Shown: positions 1 to 12,439, numbered from the stretch's first letter. The stretch is DNA of 64,000 nt from Sphaerulina vaccinii (GCA_022570795.1 JAKUDP010000002.1:806001-870000), one strand, 5' to 3'. Numbers and translations: made by a program. Notes: generated by a model not told the origin, from the sequence alone.

Positions 1-168
1 TTTCCAGGTGTTTGGAAAGTGGACTCGATTGTGGTATGCCCTCCATTCATCGTCACAGAGCCTGAGCTGGTGGATATTGTGAAGCGACTGAAAGCGGCCG
101 TTGATACGATTTCAGCACCGTACGCTAACGTAGACTTTGCCGAGCTCTTTCGTAACGGGCAGACATGA
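1..168 (+). CDS. Class III aminotransferase-like protein, C-terminal fragment (5' end outside window)
   Basis: Frame 1 is open from the first base to the TGA at 166-168 and gives 55 residues. The fragment reads like the C-terminus of a PLP-dependent class III aminotransferase: a strand with 'VVCPPFIVTE' followed by an amphipathic helix 'ELVDIVKRLKAAVDTI'. In that family a PPF/PPL-(I/V)-(V/I)-(T/S)-E segment and a closing helix form the end of the small domain. The catalytic lysine and cofactor site lie upstream, outside the window. Codon use and base composition are normal and show no RIP, so this gene is host DNA left of the mobile block. The family call rests on this short tail only; the substrate cannot be inferred. 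Confidence 0.55.
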   Translation, partial: FPGVWKVDSIVVCPPFIVTEPELVDIVKRLKAAVDTISAPYANVDFAELFRNGQT

Positions 169-497
169 GCAATGTATATTCTTAACGTGTCTGTCATCGT
201 GAAGAAAATGCATCGATAAATCTGGCCATTCAAGCTTCTGGCATATCTTGTGGCGAATCGGGGCTGTGTTCGCTCATGTCGCCGAACCCTGGTAGACTTC
301 TCATATTCAGGCCGGCATCTGTACGTTTTGAGATTGTTCAAGATATGTATACCGATGTCTTTGACAAGAACCTGGGAGACGACGCGTCGACACGCGTTGT
401 GCTTTTCCGCCTCCTGCCAAGTCTCCGACATCGGCAGGCCCCGATTACTAGTCTCAGTCATCAGATCACGTGCTTAGGGCAAGCCATTCCGCGCGTG
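169..497. other. Intergenic host DNA left of the transposon block
   Basis: 329 bp of balanced base composition between the aminotransferase stop and the left inverted repeat. It presumably holds the 3' UTR and terminator of that gene. The two short overlapping open frames here have no recognisable protein features. No RIP signature is visible, so the transition to the AT-rich block is abrupt. Confidence 0.6.
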
Positions 498-545
498 GTC
501 TAAGGGCCCAACCGGCTTTTTTAGTAATATTAATTAGCTTCTATA
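498..545 (+). repeat. Left terminal inverted repeat
   Basis: Starts gtctaagggcc and matches the reverse complement of 39036-39083 with about 80% identity over the first ~45 bp allowing small gaps. A second ctaattagctt-like motif follows at about 562-585. It marks the exact switch from host-like to RIP-mutated sequence. Confidence 0.6.
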
Positions 546-600
546 TACTAATTTCGCATATATACTAATTAGCTTATTTAAATAGATTTATATAGCGACG

Positions 601-3600
601 ACAATAGTAGATATTAAATTAGAGAAACTAAAAAGTACAAAGTATAGTATAAGGTATAGAGAACAAGTATATAATATCTAAAATTCCTATTCTAAATAAT
701 ATATATATAAAAATATATATTAGGTAGTTTTTATATATTATATAGGCTAATACTACTACTTTCTAGATACTACTCCTTCTACTATAGACAAGCTCTACTA
801 ACTAGACAAAGTATATATAGTACCTAAGATATATAGAAATCTAGTAACAAAAAGTTTTTATATAATACTTTGTATTAAAGACTAGAAATATAGTTAGTCT
901 ATAAGAGTTACTAAGTAGCTTTAGGTAATATTATTCTTTAAATCTAAATCTACTAAGTTCGAAAATCGATCGAGAGATAGAGTAGGAGGTAGGCTATTAA
1001 CTAGAAGTATATATAAGAGTACTAGAGATATAGATATTAGCAAATTGTTCGATATAAGCTTTTCTAGTCTAGGTAGAAAAGATAGTAATAGCGACCTATC
1101 TAATATAGAATCTTATATAAGCAATCTTATTCTAAATAAAGTTAATATTTTAGAAGGCCTAGAAAGTAATATATAATAGCTAAAAGTCTATAATTAAGTA
1201 TAGAAAGTATTTAGAGGCCTACTAGGTAGATCTAATTACTATACTACTCTAAAGTATAAAGCTATATAGTAGATATTTATTAGAAAGATAATAGAGTTTC
1301 TAGTCGATAAGTCTAAAGCTCGGTTAAAGGCAAAAGTATATATTATACTCTAAGAAGTATAGGTAGAAAACTAGTTAAGCTAGGTTATATTCTATAAGAA
1401 TTAGTAGACTTTATAGCTAAAGCCTAGAGCTAGTATAGATAGTAGGTAGTATACTATACTTACTATTCTAACTAAATATATAGAAGTAATCTAGAAGCTT
1501 ATAAAAGACTTTATATATAGAATTCTAAAGGTATAGATCTAGATAGTATATATAAGTATAGTAGGCTAGCTAGCTCTAAATAGCAAGTTAGACTAGTATT
1601 AGTAGATACTAGGTCTAGTAAAGCGCAAGCTCTATATACTATATCTCTTTCTAGCTTGCGAACTATAAGTATACTATATCTAGAATCTTATTTTTAATCT
1701 AAATAATATTATTTGAATTATAGCTATATCTATAGGCAAGAGTCTAACCTTCTAGTTCTAGCCTCTTATTCGTAACTATACTATTATTCTAATTATACTA
1801 CTTAACTAGATTAGAATCGAGTAGGAGATAAGGATCTAGTAACTTAGAAGCAACCTAATTCTTTTTATATCTTATATAAAAACTAGACTAAGTATATAGT
1901 AGTAGGTAGATCTATAAGTAGGCAAGTTTACTTATATTCTCCTTAGTCTAGAGATAGTAATATAGAAGTAGTTCCAAAAGCTATAGCTCGAGCCTTAGTT
2001 TAGATAGTATCTAGGTATAGTTATTATTAATAAATTCTACCTTGTCTACTAGTAGAGTATAGAGAATAGAGGATTTAGAAAGGAGTATATAAACCTCTAG
2101 ACGCTATGTATACTCCTATACTACAATATCTGTATATATAGTTATATAGCTATATTAGATACTATAGTAGAAAAGGTCTATATAAAGACAACTAGTATAT
2201 AAGAAGGTTATATTACTTTAATTAGAAATAGTATTAACTAGCCTAAGATCTTTATATAGGCTATACTAATCCTAGATAGTATAGGAGACAACTATAGCTC
2301 GCTCTTCTAGCTTACTACGTAGGTAGTAGACCTAAGTATATAGATAAAGAATTCTATATAGATTCTAAAAAGTATAGTTTTTTATAATAGTTAGAAGAGA
2401 TATTAGAAGGCTGCCTATACTATATATATATATATTATATAGAAATTCCTAGAGTATATAGAGGTAGAGGTATACTAGATAGTCCGGGTCTACTATAGGC
2501 AGATAGCTAGGTAGATATAGAGCAAGCTTATATAGGAGTTCTAGAAGTATAACTCTAAAATCTATATTCTCTTTGCAACTAAGGCGCTTAGGTTAGAAGT
2601 AGATATTCTAGATATTAAGGAGATTGTCTAGTATAGGCTCCTAAAGTAATATATAATATAATATATTATATAGCGCGCAGGTCGTATAGTACAAGACTTA
2701 GTAAAGTATAGGCCTAGGCGCTTTACTCTACTATATAAGAAGTTCGCTAATCTCGAGTATATAGTCTTGCCTACCTAGTCTATAGAGCCTACGCGCCTTA
2801 TAGAGATCCTAGTAGATAAGCCTATTAGTTAGCCTATACCTCTAGATATAAAGGCAAAGAAGAGAAAGTCGGATTAGAATAAGTATAACAAGCTTAAGTT
2901 CTTTATCTACTATTAGATTAATTAGACTATAGGTAATCTACCTATAATCTAGCCTAGGTATCGAAGGAAGGTCTAGCTATATATATTTATAGAGGCTATA
3001 CCCGAGTAGATAGATATAGACTACTATAACTATTGCTAGCCTATATAGAAGCTCTCTAAGTCGGAAATATAGTAGGCTATAGTAATAGAGTCCTAGGTAT
3101 TAGTTAGAGTTTCAAGGTATATACTCTTTATATAGGCTTGTCTATATAAGTAGGATATTCTTTAGGCAAAGTATCTATATACTAATATAATCTTCTAGCT
3201 AGTACCTAGATCTATACTACTCTAGAGAATTTAAAAGTATATTGCCTACTACTAGAGCAAGGCTCCTAGTTACTACCTAGTTCTTAACTAAACTAGATTA
3301 AAAGCCTATCTAGAATAGGCGAAGTTTGTATTACTAACCTAACTACTATCTATACTAGAGACTTAGCTACGTGCGTTTATATAGTAGGTAGATAGCAACT
3401 TTGCGAGTAGCTAGGCTAATATAGAGAGGTAGAGTAGATAGCTTATAGACAAAGGCTAGGCAAGCTACGAGTAGTATTACCTAGAGTAATATATAAGTAT
3501 TAAGAATAGGCAAGTTAATTATAATATTAGTAAGACTATTATAGATATATCGGATATATCTATATATAGAATTCGTATATTTAGTATTTAGACTCTACTT

Positions 3601-3931
3601 CTATATATATCGACGCCTAAGCTATAGATAATATCTAAAGTAGTTGCGAGTAGTAGGTCTCTAGATTCCGAACAAGCTATATAGAATAGCGCGCCTAATA
3701 TACCGAATAAGAATATAGTAGTACCTATAAAAGGAAAGGGAAGAGCAAAGCCTAGAGTATCTACTTCTAAATATAAGTAGACGTATTCCTAGACTCTATT
3801 GCTATAGGTATTGCTATAGATAAAGCAGACTCCTAATTTCTATAAGGTCCTAGCTAAGAAGTCTAGTAATATCTAGTCTGCGAGCAATACCTAGCTATCT
3901 AAGTAGAGCTATATAGAATCGCCTTCTAAGC
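601..3931 (+). pseudogene. RecQ-family DNA helicase relic (transposon ORF1)
   Basis: Frame 1 has coherent coding sense from about 0.6 kb to 3931, broken only by TAG/TAA/TGA codons explicable as RIP-mutated TGG, CAG and CAA. Superfamily 2 motifs are ordered and in one frame: motif I residue core GKS at 1735-1743 (followed by LTF), a DExH-box remnant I-N-K-F-Y at 2026-2040 (D to N, E to K, H to Y, all G-to-A or C-to-T), motif V 'LFATKALRLEVDILDI' from about 2569, and motif VI 'QRAGR' near 2670-2690. A Cys-rich tail follows at about 3.0 kb. Motif order and the ATxALGxGVD-like block point to RecQ. The last codons continue after the Gypsy insertion at 25719-25786. Inactive: no ATG near the start, dozens of stops. 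Such helicases occur in fungal telomere-linked genes and in some transposons; here TIRs favour the latter. Confidence 0.72.
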
Positions 3932-4061
3932 TATTATAGTATAGATACGAAGTAAGTTGAGTCGAAGTAGATTAATAATCTATAGAAAAGCTAGCTCGGT
4001 CTAAGACCAAAGATAGGCTAGGTCTGCCAAGCCTACTAGTTCTAGCCTAAGGCCTATAATA
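3932..4061 (-). repeat. Gypsy 3' LTR (left copy)
   Basis: 130 bp, near-identical to 25585-25713; both begin tattatagtatag and end ggcctataata, consistent with TG...CA ends altered to TA...TA. Target duplication taagc adjoins at 3927-3931. Differences between copies are mainly transitions. Confidence 0.85.
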
Positions 4062-4439
4062 TTTTGCCTCTCTAGGTCTCTATTATTAAAATCGACCTCG
4101 ATCTTCCGGGTCTCTATAAGATCGACCTAAAGATTCGTATTAGAGAGGGACTATATCGTAGTCGTCGCATAGTATACTAGTTAAGTCTATACTAGTAGGT
4201 TTAGGAATAGCTATTTTAAGTTTCGATATTTGTAGGTTTAGTATAGTATATAGTTATAGACTACTATCTATCTACTACTTACTACTTATAGTATACTTAT
4301 ATTATTAGGAAAAGAAAGTAGTAATTATAAGTCTAATTCGTAGTACTATAATCGTATAGGTCTAGCTAGTATATAATTTATAGTACTATAATTATAAAAG
4401 TAGTAATTATAAGTCTAATTTGTAGTACCTTAATTATAT

Positions 4440-6850
4440 AGGTCTAGCTAGCAACTTATACTATTAGATAATTAGAACCTAGTTTTCTTAGACTTAGGCT
4501 TAGATTTCTTTATTAGTAACAAAAGTATAGGTACTAGTAAGCTTATATCTATACTAAAGTCTAGTATTAGTAGCTTTTTCTACTTCTTTAGTAGAGTAGG
4601 CTAGGCTTTAGTTCTATTAGCTATAATACTACTTTTAGCCTTATACTTGCAAGAGCTAACCTAAGTAGGGAGGAAAGGCCGGTCTTTTTTAACTTTAATC
4701 TTAGGCTAGTTAGGGCGTCGAAGTAGAAAGATAAGTTCTACGAGCTAGGCGAGCGGGCATATACGGACGTCTTCGGGTAGTCGGGTATAGACCTATAGTA
4801 GTAATACTAATTGTAGGTCCTATTATCGGGCTACGTCTAATATATAGAATTCTTTCGCTACTAGGTAACTCTCTAGAGTAGCTATAACTACCTAATAGCG
4901 TCCTTCTACTATAGTAGCTATTACTATATTAAGTAGGTATAGAAGTCTGTTTAGGAGTCTAGCTTTAGTAGAGTTATATACTAGGATTAGTATATTTATT
5001 AACTATCGGAGCTTATCTTATCTACTATATAATTAAACTTAATTAAACGCGTCTAGTTTAATACCTATAGTATTATAGGTACTACTACTAGCTAGTAGAG
5101 GAAAAGAGTATATAGTAGATACTAGAGTTCTAAAGTAGGGTTGTTTTCGAACTTATATAGTAGCGTGTTTATAAGGCTAGTAGTAAAGACTAAGTAGTCT
5201 ACCTCGATTAGAAAGTAGGTCTTAGCTAGCTTTGTAGTTATTACCTTGAACTTGTTCTCTATTATAGATTGTTCGAGAATAATAGTACTAGCCTCGACGC
5301 TCTTTATATACTAGCGCGCTAAACTCGATTTAGGCTTGTTAATTATATGCCCCTATCTATCCTTAGGTTCGTCTAGAGTATCGGCTATGTCTAGGTCTTT
5401 CTTAGTATATAGTACTAAGCTATAAAAGTAAAATTGTCGAGCTATATAGTCGATAGCAAAGTAGGTCTACTTCCTAGTATAGTCGAATATATCGGATAGA
5501 GAGGGACAACTAAATAGCTTAGCTAATTCTCTTACTTTAGCTTTTAATATAAATATCGATAGCTATTACTTACGTAGTATCTTCTAAGTAAGGTAACCCT
5601 TTTCGATATACTTAGAGATAAAGGCTTTGTCGGCATCCTCTAAGTAATATTCTATTAGTAGTAGGAACTTGCCTAGAAATAGAGTAATAGTAAAGTAGAA
5701 GGGAATTTTCTAGCTAATATTTTTGAAATTCTTACTTCTTATATCTATAAAATTAGTAGGGTTAGACTAAACCGACTACTAGCTATAGCTAACTCCTATA
5801 TACTAGAAATAGCCGGCCTTATCTAGGTAGAATATTATAGAAAGCTCTAGGTCTAGAGTATTATTAGATAGGAATTATAGCTAACCTATAGTAGTAGAGA
5901 GCTACTCTAGTATTAGATAGTATATAGTTTTGCTTACCTAGGCTTTAACCTTCTTTCTAGAACAAGGAGTCTTCTTAGGCTTAGCTATCTTTTTAATATC
6001 TAAGTTAAGCTTGCTAACTTTGTCTAGTATACTCTTCTTTAGAGCCTTCTTTAGTAGAGCTAGCTTATTATCTAAGTCTGTCTTACTTAGGGGTTTGGGC
6101 TAGTTAGTAACTAGTAGCTAAAATATAGGTACTATTTTCTTCTATAACTTACTATATTCTAGTAGTATATCTCTATAGGTTTCCTTACTAGGTAGCGACT
6201 TCGGTAGAGTCGTAGGTACTATATCCTTCTAACTCTTATTATAGGTTTCCTTATCTAGTAGTAGCTTATTAGCCTAGATCTCGTCGATTGTCTCCTTGCC
6301 TAGGCGAATACTCCCTAGGCCTAACTTACTAGAATTAAATAAACTACCTAGGCTATAGAAAGTAGTTACTTCTAGGTTTATAGCTTAGAACTCCTTATAT
6401 CTAGGTCGGTATTAAGCCTTCTATAGACTAGATTTCCTACCTAGTATCTTTTGGAACTTAACTCTAGGCTTAAGCTAGGTACTTATAGACGTACTAGGTA
6501 GGTATATTCTAGTATAGGTATAATCTATAATTAATCTCCTATTCTAAGTTAACTAGAATAGGATAGTTAGAAAGGCTTAATATAGTCTAGGTATATTATC
6601 TATTCTAGCTAACTACGTAGCTATATACCTAGCTAGCTTTTCTAGGTTAGCTAGTATATATAGTTATAGAAGAGGAGCTATTAGCTTAGAGTCCTAAAGC
6701 ATATTTTTATATATATCTATTTCGGCTCTTATAGCTAGGCGAGTTAGAGCTACTAGCTTAGGTAACTAAGTCTTAGTCTATATAGCTAGGCAAATTAGAG
6801 CTACTAGCTTAGGCAACTAAGTCTCGGTCTTAGTCTAGGCTACTTTATAC
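4440..6850 (-). pseudogene. Gypsy accessory ORF-B relic, unrecognised protein
   Basis: Minus-strand coding sense in one frame, downstream (3') of ORF-A and upstream of the 3' LTR. Typical blocks are 'KIPFYFTITLFLGKFLLL' and 'YLEDADKAFISKYIEKGYL' around 5.6-5.7 kb and a lysine-rich stretch near 6.0 kb. Nonsense codons are TAG/TAA of the RIP kind. Two copies of a 51-bp direct duplication (6732-6772 and 6783-6823) keep the frame (17 codons). The frame differs from ORF-A by one base; the switch lies between about 7.2 and 6.85 kb, so this is either a separate gene or the second half of one large protein after a frameshift. No family is recognised. Both end points are approximate because ATG codons have been erased. 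Confidence 0.5.
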
Positions 6851-7099
6851 TACTCTTCGGTACCAAAGAATAGAATTATAAGACTATTATTATATAGCAA
6901 GTTACTATAATTAGTAATAGCTACGTTATAGAGTATATCTAGTAACAAAGTTTTAAAATTATTATATAGTATAATCTTATTATTTTTAAGTACTACTAGC
7001 TATAGAGAGCTCGGTCTAGGAGTCCTCTCTATTATTATAACACAAGGTACTTATATAGCCGATTAGGCGTCCTTAGGCGCGTCTCTAATTATTATAGTA

Positions 7100-9720
7100 G
7101 TAGATTAATTAGAAATACTTTATAGAGTTCTTATTAAAGTAATTTATTAACTACTTAATAGTAACTATATAGTTTCTAAAAGTATTATAACTAGTAATAT
7201 AGCTATCTAGTACGTTCTATATTATTATTACTAGTATTAGGTCCTTATTATCTTCGAAACGCCGAGCTACTAGTCTAGCTAGCTCCCGAACTTTGTTACC
7301 TACGAGTAGTAGGTCTATCTCGGGCTTAGGCTTAGTCTTAGTCTAGTTATTAACAATCTCCTCCTAAACCTTAGTTTTAGTATAGTTATTAACAATCTCT
7401 CCCTAAACCTTATTTATAAGTAGTAGGTCTGTCTCGGCCTCTTCGGGCTCCTTTGTTAGGTCGATTAGGCAGCTTAGCAAAGTAGTCTTAGGCTATATAT
7501 TATCCTCGAATTCCTACTTAATATTAAAGATTTTAGTAGAGGTAGGGCTAGGGCTCTTTGCGCGCTCTAGAGGGTTAGTCTAAGAGTCTATTATTATTAA
7601 TACCTAAGTCCTATTTGTCGGCTTATTAAATAGGCTATCTAGGCTAGGAAATAATAGAAAAGGTTAAAAGTTAGTTATTATTAACTACTTAGGTTCCTTT
7701 AACTACTTAAGTCGCTCGGCAAAAGATTAAGAGTTAGTTATTATTAACTACTTATATTCCTTTAATTACTTAAGTCGCTTAGTATAACCGGCCTAGATTT
7801 TATCGAATACTAGACAAGTTTTACTAATTAGAGGGGCAAAGGCCTAGGTCTTTCTAATAGTCTCCTTCTTATACTTAGTTATATATAATATTCGCGCCTA
7901 GTTAGTAGTATTATATATAAAAACAGAGTTAGCTATTAGTACTATTTGTTATAGTATAGGGACTAGAGCGCTACTCTTCGAGTAAATATATCTAGTATAT
8001 AAGGCTACTTACTAAGTAGCTACTTATATAGCAATCTGCTAGTCGAGGAAGGCCTTATAGTCGATTATATATACCTTCTTATTATAGTCTAGTAACGTAG
8101 TTAGGTCTACGATTATCTTAGTAATAATACTAGCTAAGCTAACTTATAGAGTATTCTCGATATATATAAATATAGTATTATAAACATTCTTATATACTCT
8201 ATATACCTATAATACTTTGTAGATTGCCCTCTAATTCTATTCGACTCTAGTCTAGAAGCCTAGAAGGGTCTAAAGAACTAGGAATACTAGATAATTTAGA
8301 AGTAGGGCCTATAAGAAGTATATATATAAGATAGCTTGTATCTAGTACAATCTCGGAAGTACTATCTTTATGTCTGCAGATTCGATAGGCGCTATAGCTA
8401 ATCTAGAGCTAGTCTTAGTCGATTATATAACTATATCTCTTTTATTAGAGTTAGTCTCGGTCGATACTATAATTATATTCTATGTCTTAGGCTTAGTCTT
8501 AGTCGATACTAGTACCGACTTAGGTAGGTCTAGTTCCAAAGGATCTAGAATATACTTAGGTCTACCTAGAAGAGTCTCGCTAGGTCTACTATATTAGAAT
8601 AGTAAGTATTATCCTTCTACTATCTTTTCCCTAATAGTTAGCTTATAGAACTAGTCCTATCTATTAATATATTCGATACGCTCAGTCTCGTCTACTAGCT
8701 ATAGTAGGTACTTGTCTTCGAAGGTCTGCGACTAAAGATAAAAGTATAATATACTAGAGCCAAAGTAGGCCTTAAAGTCGGCGGCTACCTTATTATAAGC
8801 GACGAGCGCTTCTAGTCTATAAAGTAGGGCGAGTAGGAGCAGAGTCTCTCGAGCGTTATAGAAGTCCTCCCTAGTAAGGCTAGCTATACTTAGTAAGAGA
8901 CTAGAGTATTCTCTAGTTAACTATAGGATACTAAATAAGTCTAGGTCTATACTACACTTCTTTAGGAAGTCCTAGATAGCTACTTTATTAGCTTTAGCTA
9001 CCTTAGATATACTATATAACTTGTTATTAAAAGTAGTCTTAATTGCTAGTAGGTCTACAAGGTATATAATAGTTATATATAGCAAAGAGTACATCCTCTT
9101 TGTCTTACTATTCGAGGTCTTTATATTAGATATAAAAGAGCTAATTTGTCTATTCTTATATAGGAAGGTAAGAAATCTAGACTTATTATTAATTTGGCTA
9201 CTATTATTAGGCTAGTATATTTGTTCGAAATAGAAGCATCTTGCAAGTTCTAGGTAGTATAGTTATTAGTTCTAGTAAATATAAGTAGGCTTACTCGAGT
9301 CCTTCTTATTATTATAGAGCTCGCCTTATAGCTCTATCTTCTCTACTTATTAGGTATATATCTTCTCCTTAGGTAGTAAGCTATCTAGAACTAGCGAATT
9401 CTCTAGCCCTATCTCTAATAACTCCGAGTTAACGTCGGTAGTAGCATCTACTTTGTCGGCTACTTTATAGGTCTTGTTAGCGTTGTCTTTGTACTTAGTC
9501 TAGTTCTTATCTTCTAGAGTCTCTATACTCTTAACCTTCTTAGGCTATAGCGACTTGTTATAGGCTAGGCCTTTGCGCTTAGTAATAGTAAGGCTAGGGC
9601 CTAGAGCTACGTCGCTGTTAGTATTCTACTAGTCTGCCTTATGCCCGCTGCTTGTACTAGATATATCTACTATCTTTGGCTTAGAGTAAGGTTTGGAGAG
9701 GAAACTCGAAGCCCTACTTT
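7100..9720 (-). pseudogene. Gypsy accessory ORF-A relic, unrecognised protein
   Basis: Minus-strand coding sense continues for about 2.6 kb in a frame different from gag-pol, beginning about 650 bp beyond the chromodomain. The start is a polar low-complexity segment near 9.4-9.7 kb; then comes a protein-like stretch such as 'YYLELARCFYFEQIY' near 9.2 kb. Two in-frame duplications occur: 39 bp (from 7344 and 7383) and 63 bp (from 7670 and 7733), multiples of three, as expected if the sequence was translated before RIP. Stops are TAG/TAA only. The two short methionine-started + strand frames at 8370-8597 and 9021-9215 lie antisense to this and are not genes. No domain is recognised; an envelope-like or captured host gene are possibilities without direct support. 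Confidence 0.5.
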
Positions 9721-10360
9721 TCTACCTTATTATAGTATAATATAATATACTATATTTATTAAGAGTAATTTCCTAATTAGGTAAAAAGGTAGTACTATTA
9801 AGTATACTAGAATTCTCGAGTTTGTAGTTAGTATTTGTAGTTATAGAAAGTAAGTATAAAGTTTATTAGTTATAATTTCTACTAGTACCTAAATAGGAAT
9901 AGCTACTATTAGATAATAGAAATGCTAATCTATAGTAATTAGTAAATAATAACTAAAAAGTAAAATATATAGTAGTAAATAGAGGTCGCTATATCTAATA
10001 GAAATGCTATATAGTATTATAATAGGTATAGGAAGATAGTCTTAGCTATAATATAGTCTAGGTCTTCTTATTTGTTAAGAAGCCTAGGTTGTAGCTAAAA
10101 AATATTATAGGTAGTATATTAGCTCTATAGGCTAGTATTGCCGGCATACTAGCGCTATAGATTGTTCTTATAAGCTATTAGACATATCGATCTACTCGTC
10201 TAGGTCTGTAAGTAGGTCCGGCCGCATAGTAGAGCCTCTTATAGATAGGTCTTCTACAAGTACTAGTATTTTAGATTATATAGAAATATAAGTATAGATA
10301 TTAGTATACCTATAGGCATTTGTATATTATACTACTCTTCTACGCTCTACTAGCTACTAG
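9721..10360. other. Gypsy spacer between chromodomain and accessory ORFs
   Basis: About 640 bp of RIP-mutated sequence with no convincing frame on either strand. Probably the end of pol plus an untranslated spacer, and perhaps a promoter for the accessory ORFs. Confidence 0.35.
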
Positions 10361-11598
10361 AAGGGATACAACCTATTATAAGCTTCGACTAAGTCTATTA
10401 TATTCTTTAGATTGTCTATATTATACTATTAGTTATAGCTATATAAGTAGCCCTTCTACTTAAGAAGGTACTTAGTTTTACTATTAGTTACTTTTCTATC
10501 TATAAAGCGTTTAATTATATAATAAGGCGCTATAAGAAAGAGTTCTAAATTATTATTATCTAGACCTATTAAAACTAGGCCTAGTTCTAGTAGGTTCTAG
10601 TTATATAGATTGTTCCCCTCTAGATATAGTTCAAGCTATACTACTAATATAACCGGGTATATATATATAGTTAGAAGTAGCTCTAGCTTGTAAGCAAGTC
10701 TCCCGACCTATCTAAGAACTTTAAATAGTCCTATATACTAATAGCTAAACTTTCGGTTAGTCTAGCTAGGTATATAGTACCTTTTATATAGTTTTAGTAG
10801 AACTTTTTAGCCTAGGCAGAATCGGACAGGCTTATATTATAAGTTGTAGTAGGACTTTATAACTACTAAAGCCTATATAAGTATATCTATTACTTAGTCT
10901 CTTACCTACTAGCGTAGTATAATATAATTAGCTATTAGTAGTTCTACTAGAGAGTTTAGTATATCTAGGTTGTTTTAGAATCTCTAAATAATTATATTTG
11001 GAATTTTGCCTATAGCTATAGCCTTTATATTATTTAGGTCTACTTAGATATATAGAAGGGACTCGGTCTAGTCTATATCTAGAAAACAAGTAGTATAGTA
11101 GCAAATAGCAATTTCTATAGTTTAATTTATTCTCTTGGACTAACTATCTAATTAGGGATAGTAAGTAGTTGTAGCTAGGAAATATATACCGAGCTTTTTA
11201 AAGACTACCTATATAAACTCCGATATCTAAATTAGGTCTCGGTCGCTAATTATTATAGTAGGTAGGTTGCGTTTGTATAAGATATATACTACAATCTAGT
11301 CCTTACTATATTCTCTAGCTATCTATATAGATTTGGCCTTTCGAAGTAGAACTAACTTAGAAAATTTATAAGTCTTAGTTAAGAATCTATTATATCCTTT
11401 CTTATTCTTAGGTAGCCTATATACCTAGTCTGCTATAACTATATAGTATAGTATTAGAGTTGCTATAATAGAGTAGAGTTCGCTATATAGCTTATATTAG
11501 TAGGTCTAGTTCTTAATATAGACTAGACAAAACTTAATATATATCTTGAGTTCTTAGGCTAGCCTTCGAAGGTAGAAAGAGGTATATATATAGGTATA
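10361..11598 (-). pseudogene. Gypsy pol, 3' part: integrase core and chromodomain
   Basis: Continues the pol frame after removal of Copia 1, whose length plus target copy (6,792 bp) is a multiple of three. The integrase core reads 'IISDRDLI' at about 11.25 kb, the central Asp region of the DDE triad, then a 'KKLGIYFLATTTYYP' stretch and a 'DSQSKRIN' remnant matching the usual LG...TAYHPQTDGQSERxN block. A chromodomain follows at about 10370-10515 with 'KYLLK-stop-KGY' (W altered to stop) and 'NIDNLKNIIDLVEAYNRL', fitting the aromatic-cage fold. Chromodomains in this position direct integration to heterochromatin in known chromoviruses. Inactivated by RIP. Confidence 0.8.
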
Positions 11599-11603
11599 TA
11601 TCC

Positions 11604-11952
11604 TATTAAAGATTAGTAGACAAGATAGAGTAATATCTTAGGAGTTAGTAAATAGTATCCTTGGCGCTTGGCAGGGTCCATCCCGATTAGGATAGATTAG
11701 GTAACTTAGGGGAGGAATATAGCTTTCTATATAGGTAGAGGTTTCTCTCTTTTCTCTAACTTAACTAACTTAATTAACTTATCTTCTCTAAATAGTTCTT
11801 TAGTTCCTAATATAGTACTATATCTCCCTAAGTATTAGCTAGTAAAAAATTAATTCTAAGTTTAACTCTACTTATATATCTACCTTTACCTCCGACATTT
11901 GGGAATCTAGGGTATCCTTTATTAGATTACTTTAGAGGAGCTATTTTTAATA
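11604..11952 (+). repeat. Copia 1 5' LTR
   Basis: 349 bp, starting tattaaagattag (ancestral TG altered to TA; the right end of copy 2 still has the complement of tgttaaag). Partly spared by RIP: it retains ttggcgcttggcaggg near 11663-11680 where the 3' LTR has ttagcgcttagtagag. Confidence 0.9.
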
Positions 11953-11963
11953 GGTTATAAGCC
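11953..11963 (+). other. Copia 1 primer binding site (initiator tRNA-Met, internal)
   Basis: Reads ggttataagcc directly after the 5' LTR. With one G-to-A change this is the complement of GGCTCATAACC, the anticodon stem-loop of eukaryotic initiator tRNA-Met. Copia-type elements are known to prime from an internal half of this tRNA rather than from its 3' end. Confidence 0.65.
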
Positions 11964-12439
11964 TAGTATAGCAACTAAACTTAAGCAACCTATATTAGTA
12001 TAGGTTACTTATATTCCTAGCCTATAGCTAAAAATATCTAGAAGTTAGAAGCATCTCCTACTATACTATAAAGAAGCTTAGTTTATACCTAAGTTATAAA
12101 TAAGATACTAAAGGCTCTATAAGACTAAGTAGAATATCTTTACCTTTAGTTAATACCCTTTATAACTCCCTACTACTATAAATAGCAAAGTATACTAGAA
12201 GAGTCTTATCTAAGAGTAGACTACCAAAACTCTATTAGGAGAGATAGATCTAAGTCCTAGTATATACTTACTATACTACCTTTTTCCCTCTTCTCCGGAC
12301 CAATATAAGAAGCTAGTCTTCTTTATACTAACCTACACTTCTAGTCTAACCTCTAGAACCTTAGCTGGCCTAAGCAACTCTATTATAAATATACCTTATT
12401 TCCTACTTTATTTTAATAACTATAGATATAGAAAGAGAA

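Noticed and set aside
250..503. Two overlapping 75-codon frames in the left flank
   Set aside because: Overlapping in different frames, with no domain or start context; probably 3' UTR and intergenic DNA.
601..3931. Telomere-linked helicase marking a chromosome end
   Set aside because: No telomere repeats are present, ordinary genes flank both sides, and inverted repeats fit a transposon better.
3900..4100. The repeat at 3.93-4.06 kb as a solo LTR or separate small element
   Set aside because: Its partner at 25.6 kb, the matching taagc duplications and the adjacent polypurine tract show that it is the 3' LTR of the large Gypsy.
8370..9215. Two methionine-started + strand frames (8370-8597, 9021-9215) inside the AT-rich block
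   Set aside because: They lie antisense to the Gypsy accessory ORF, are Leu/Ile/Val-rich by composition and have no features of a gene.
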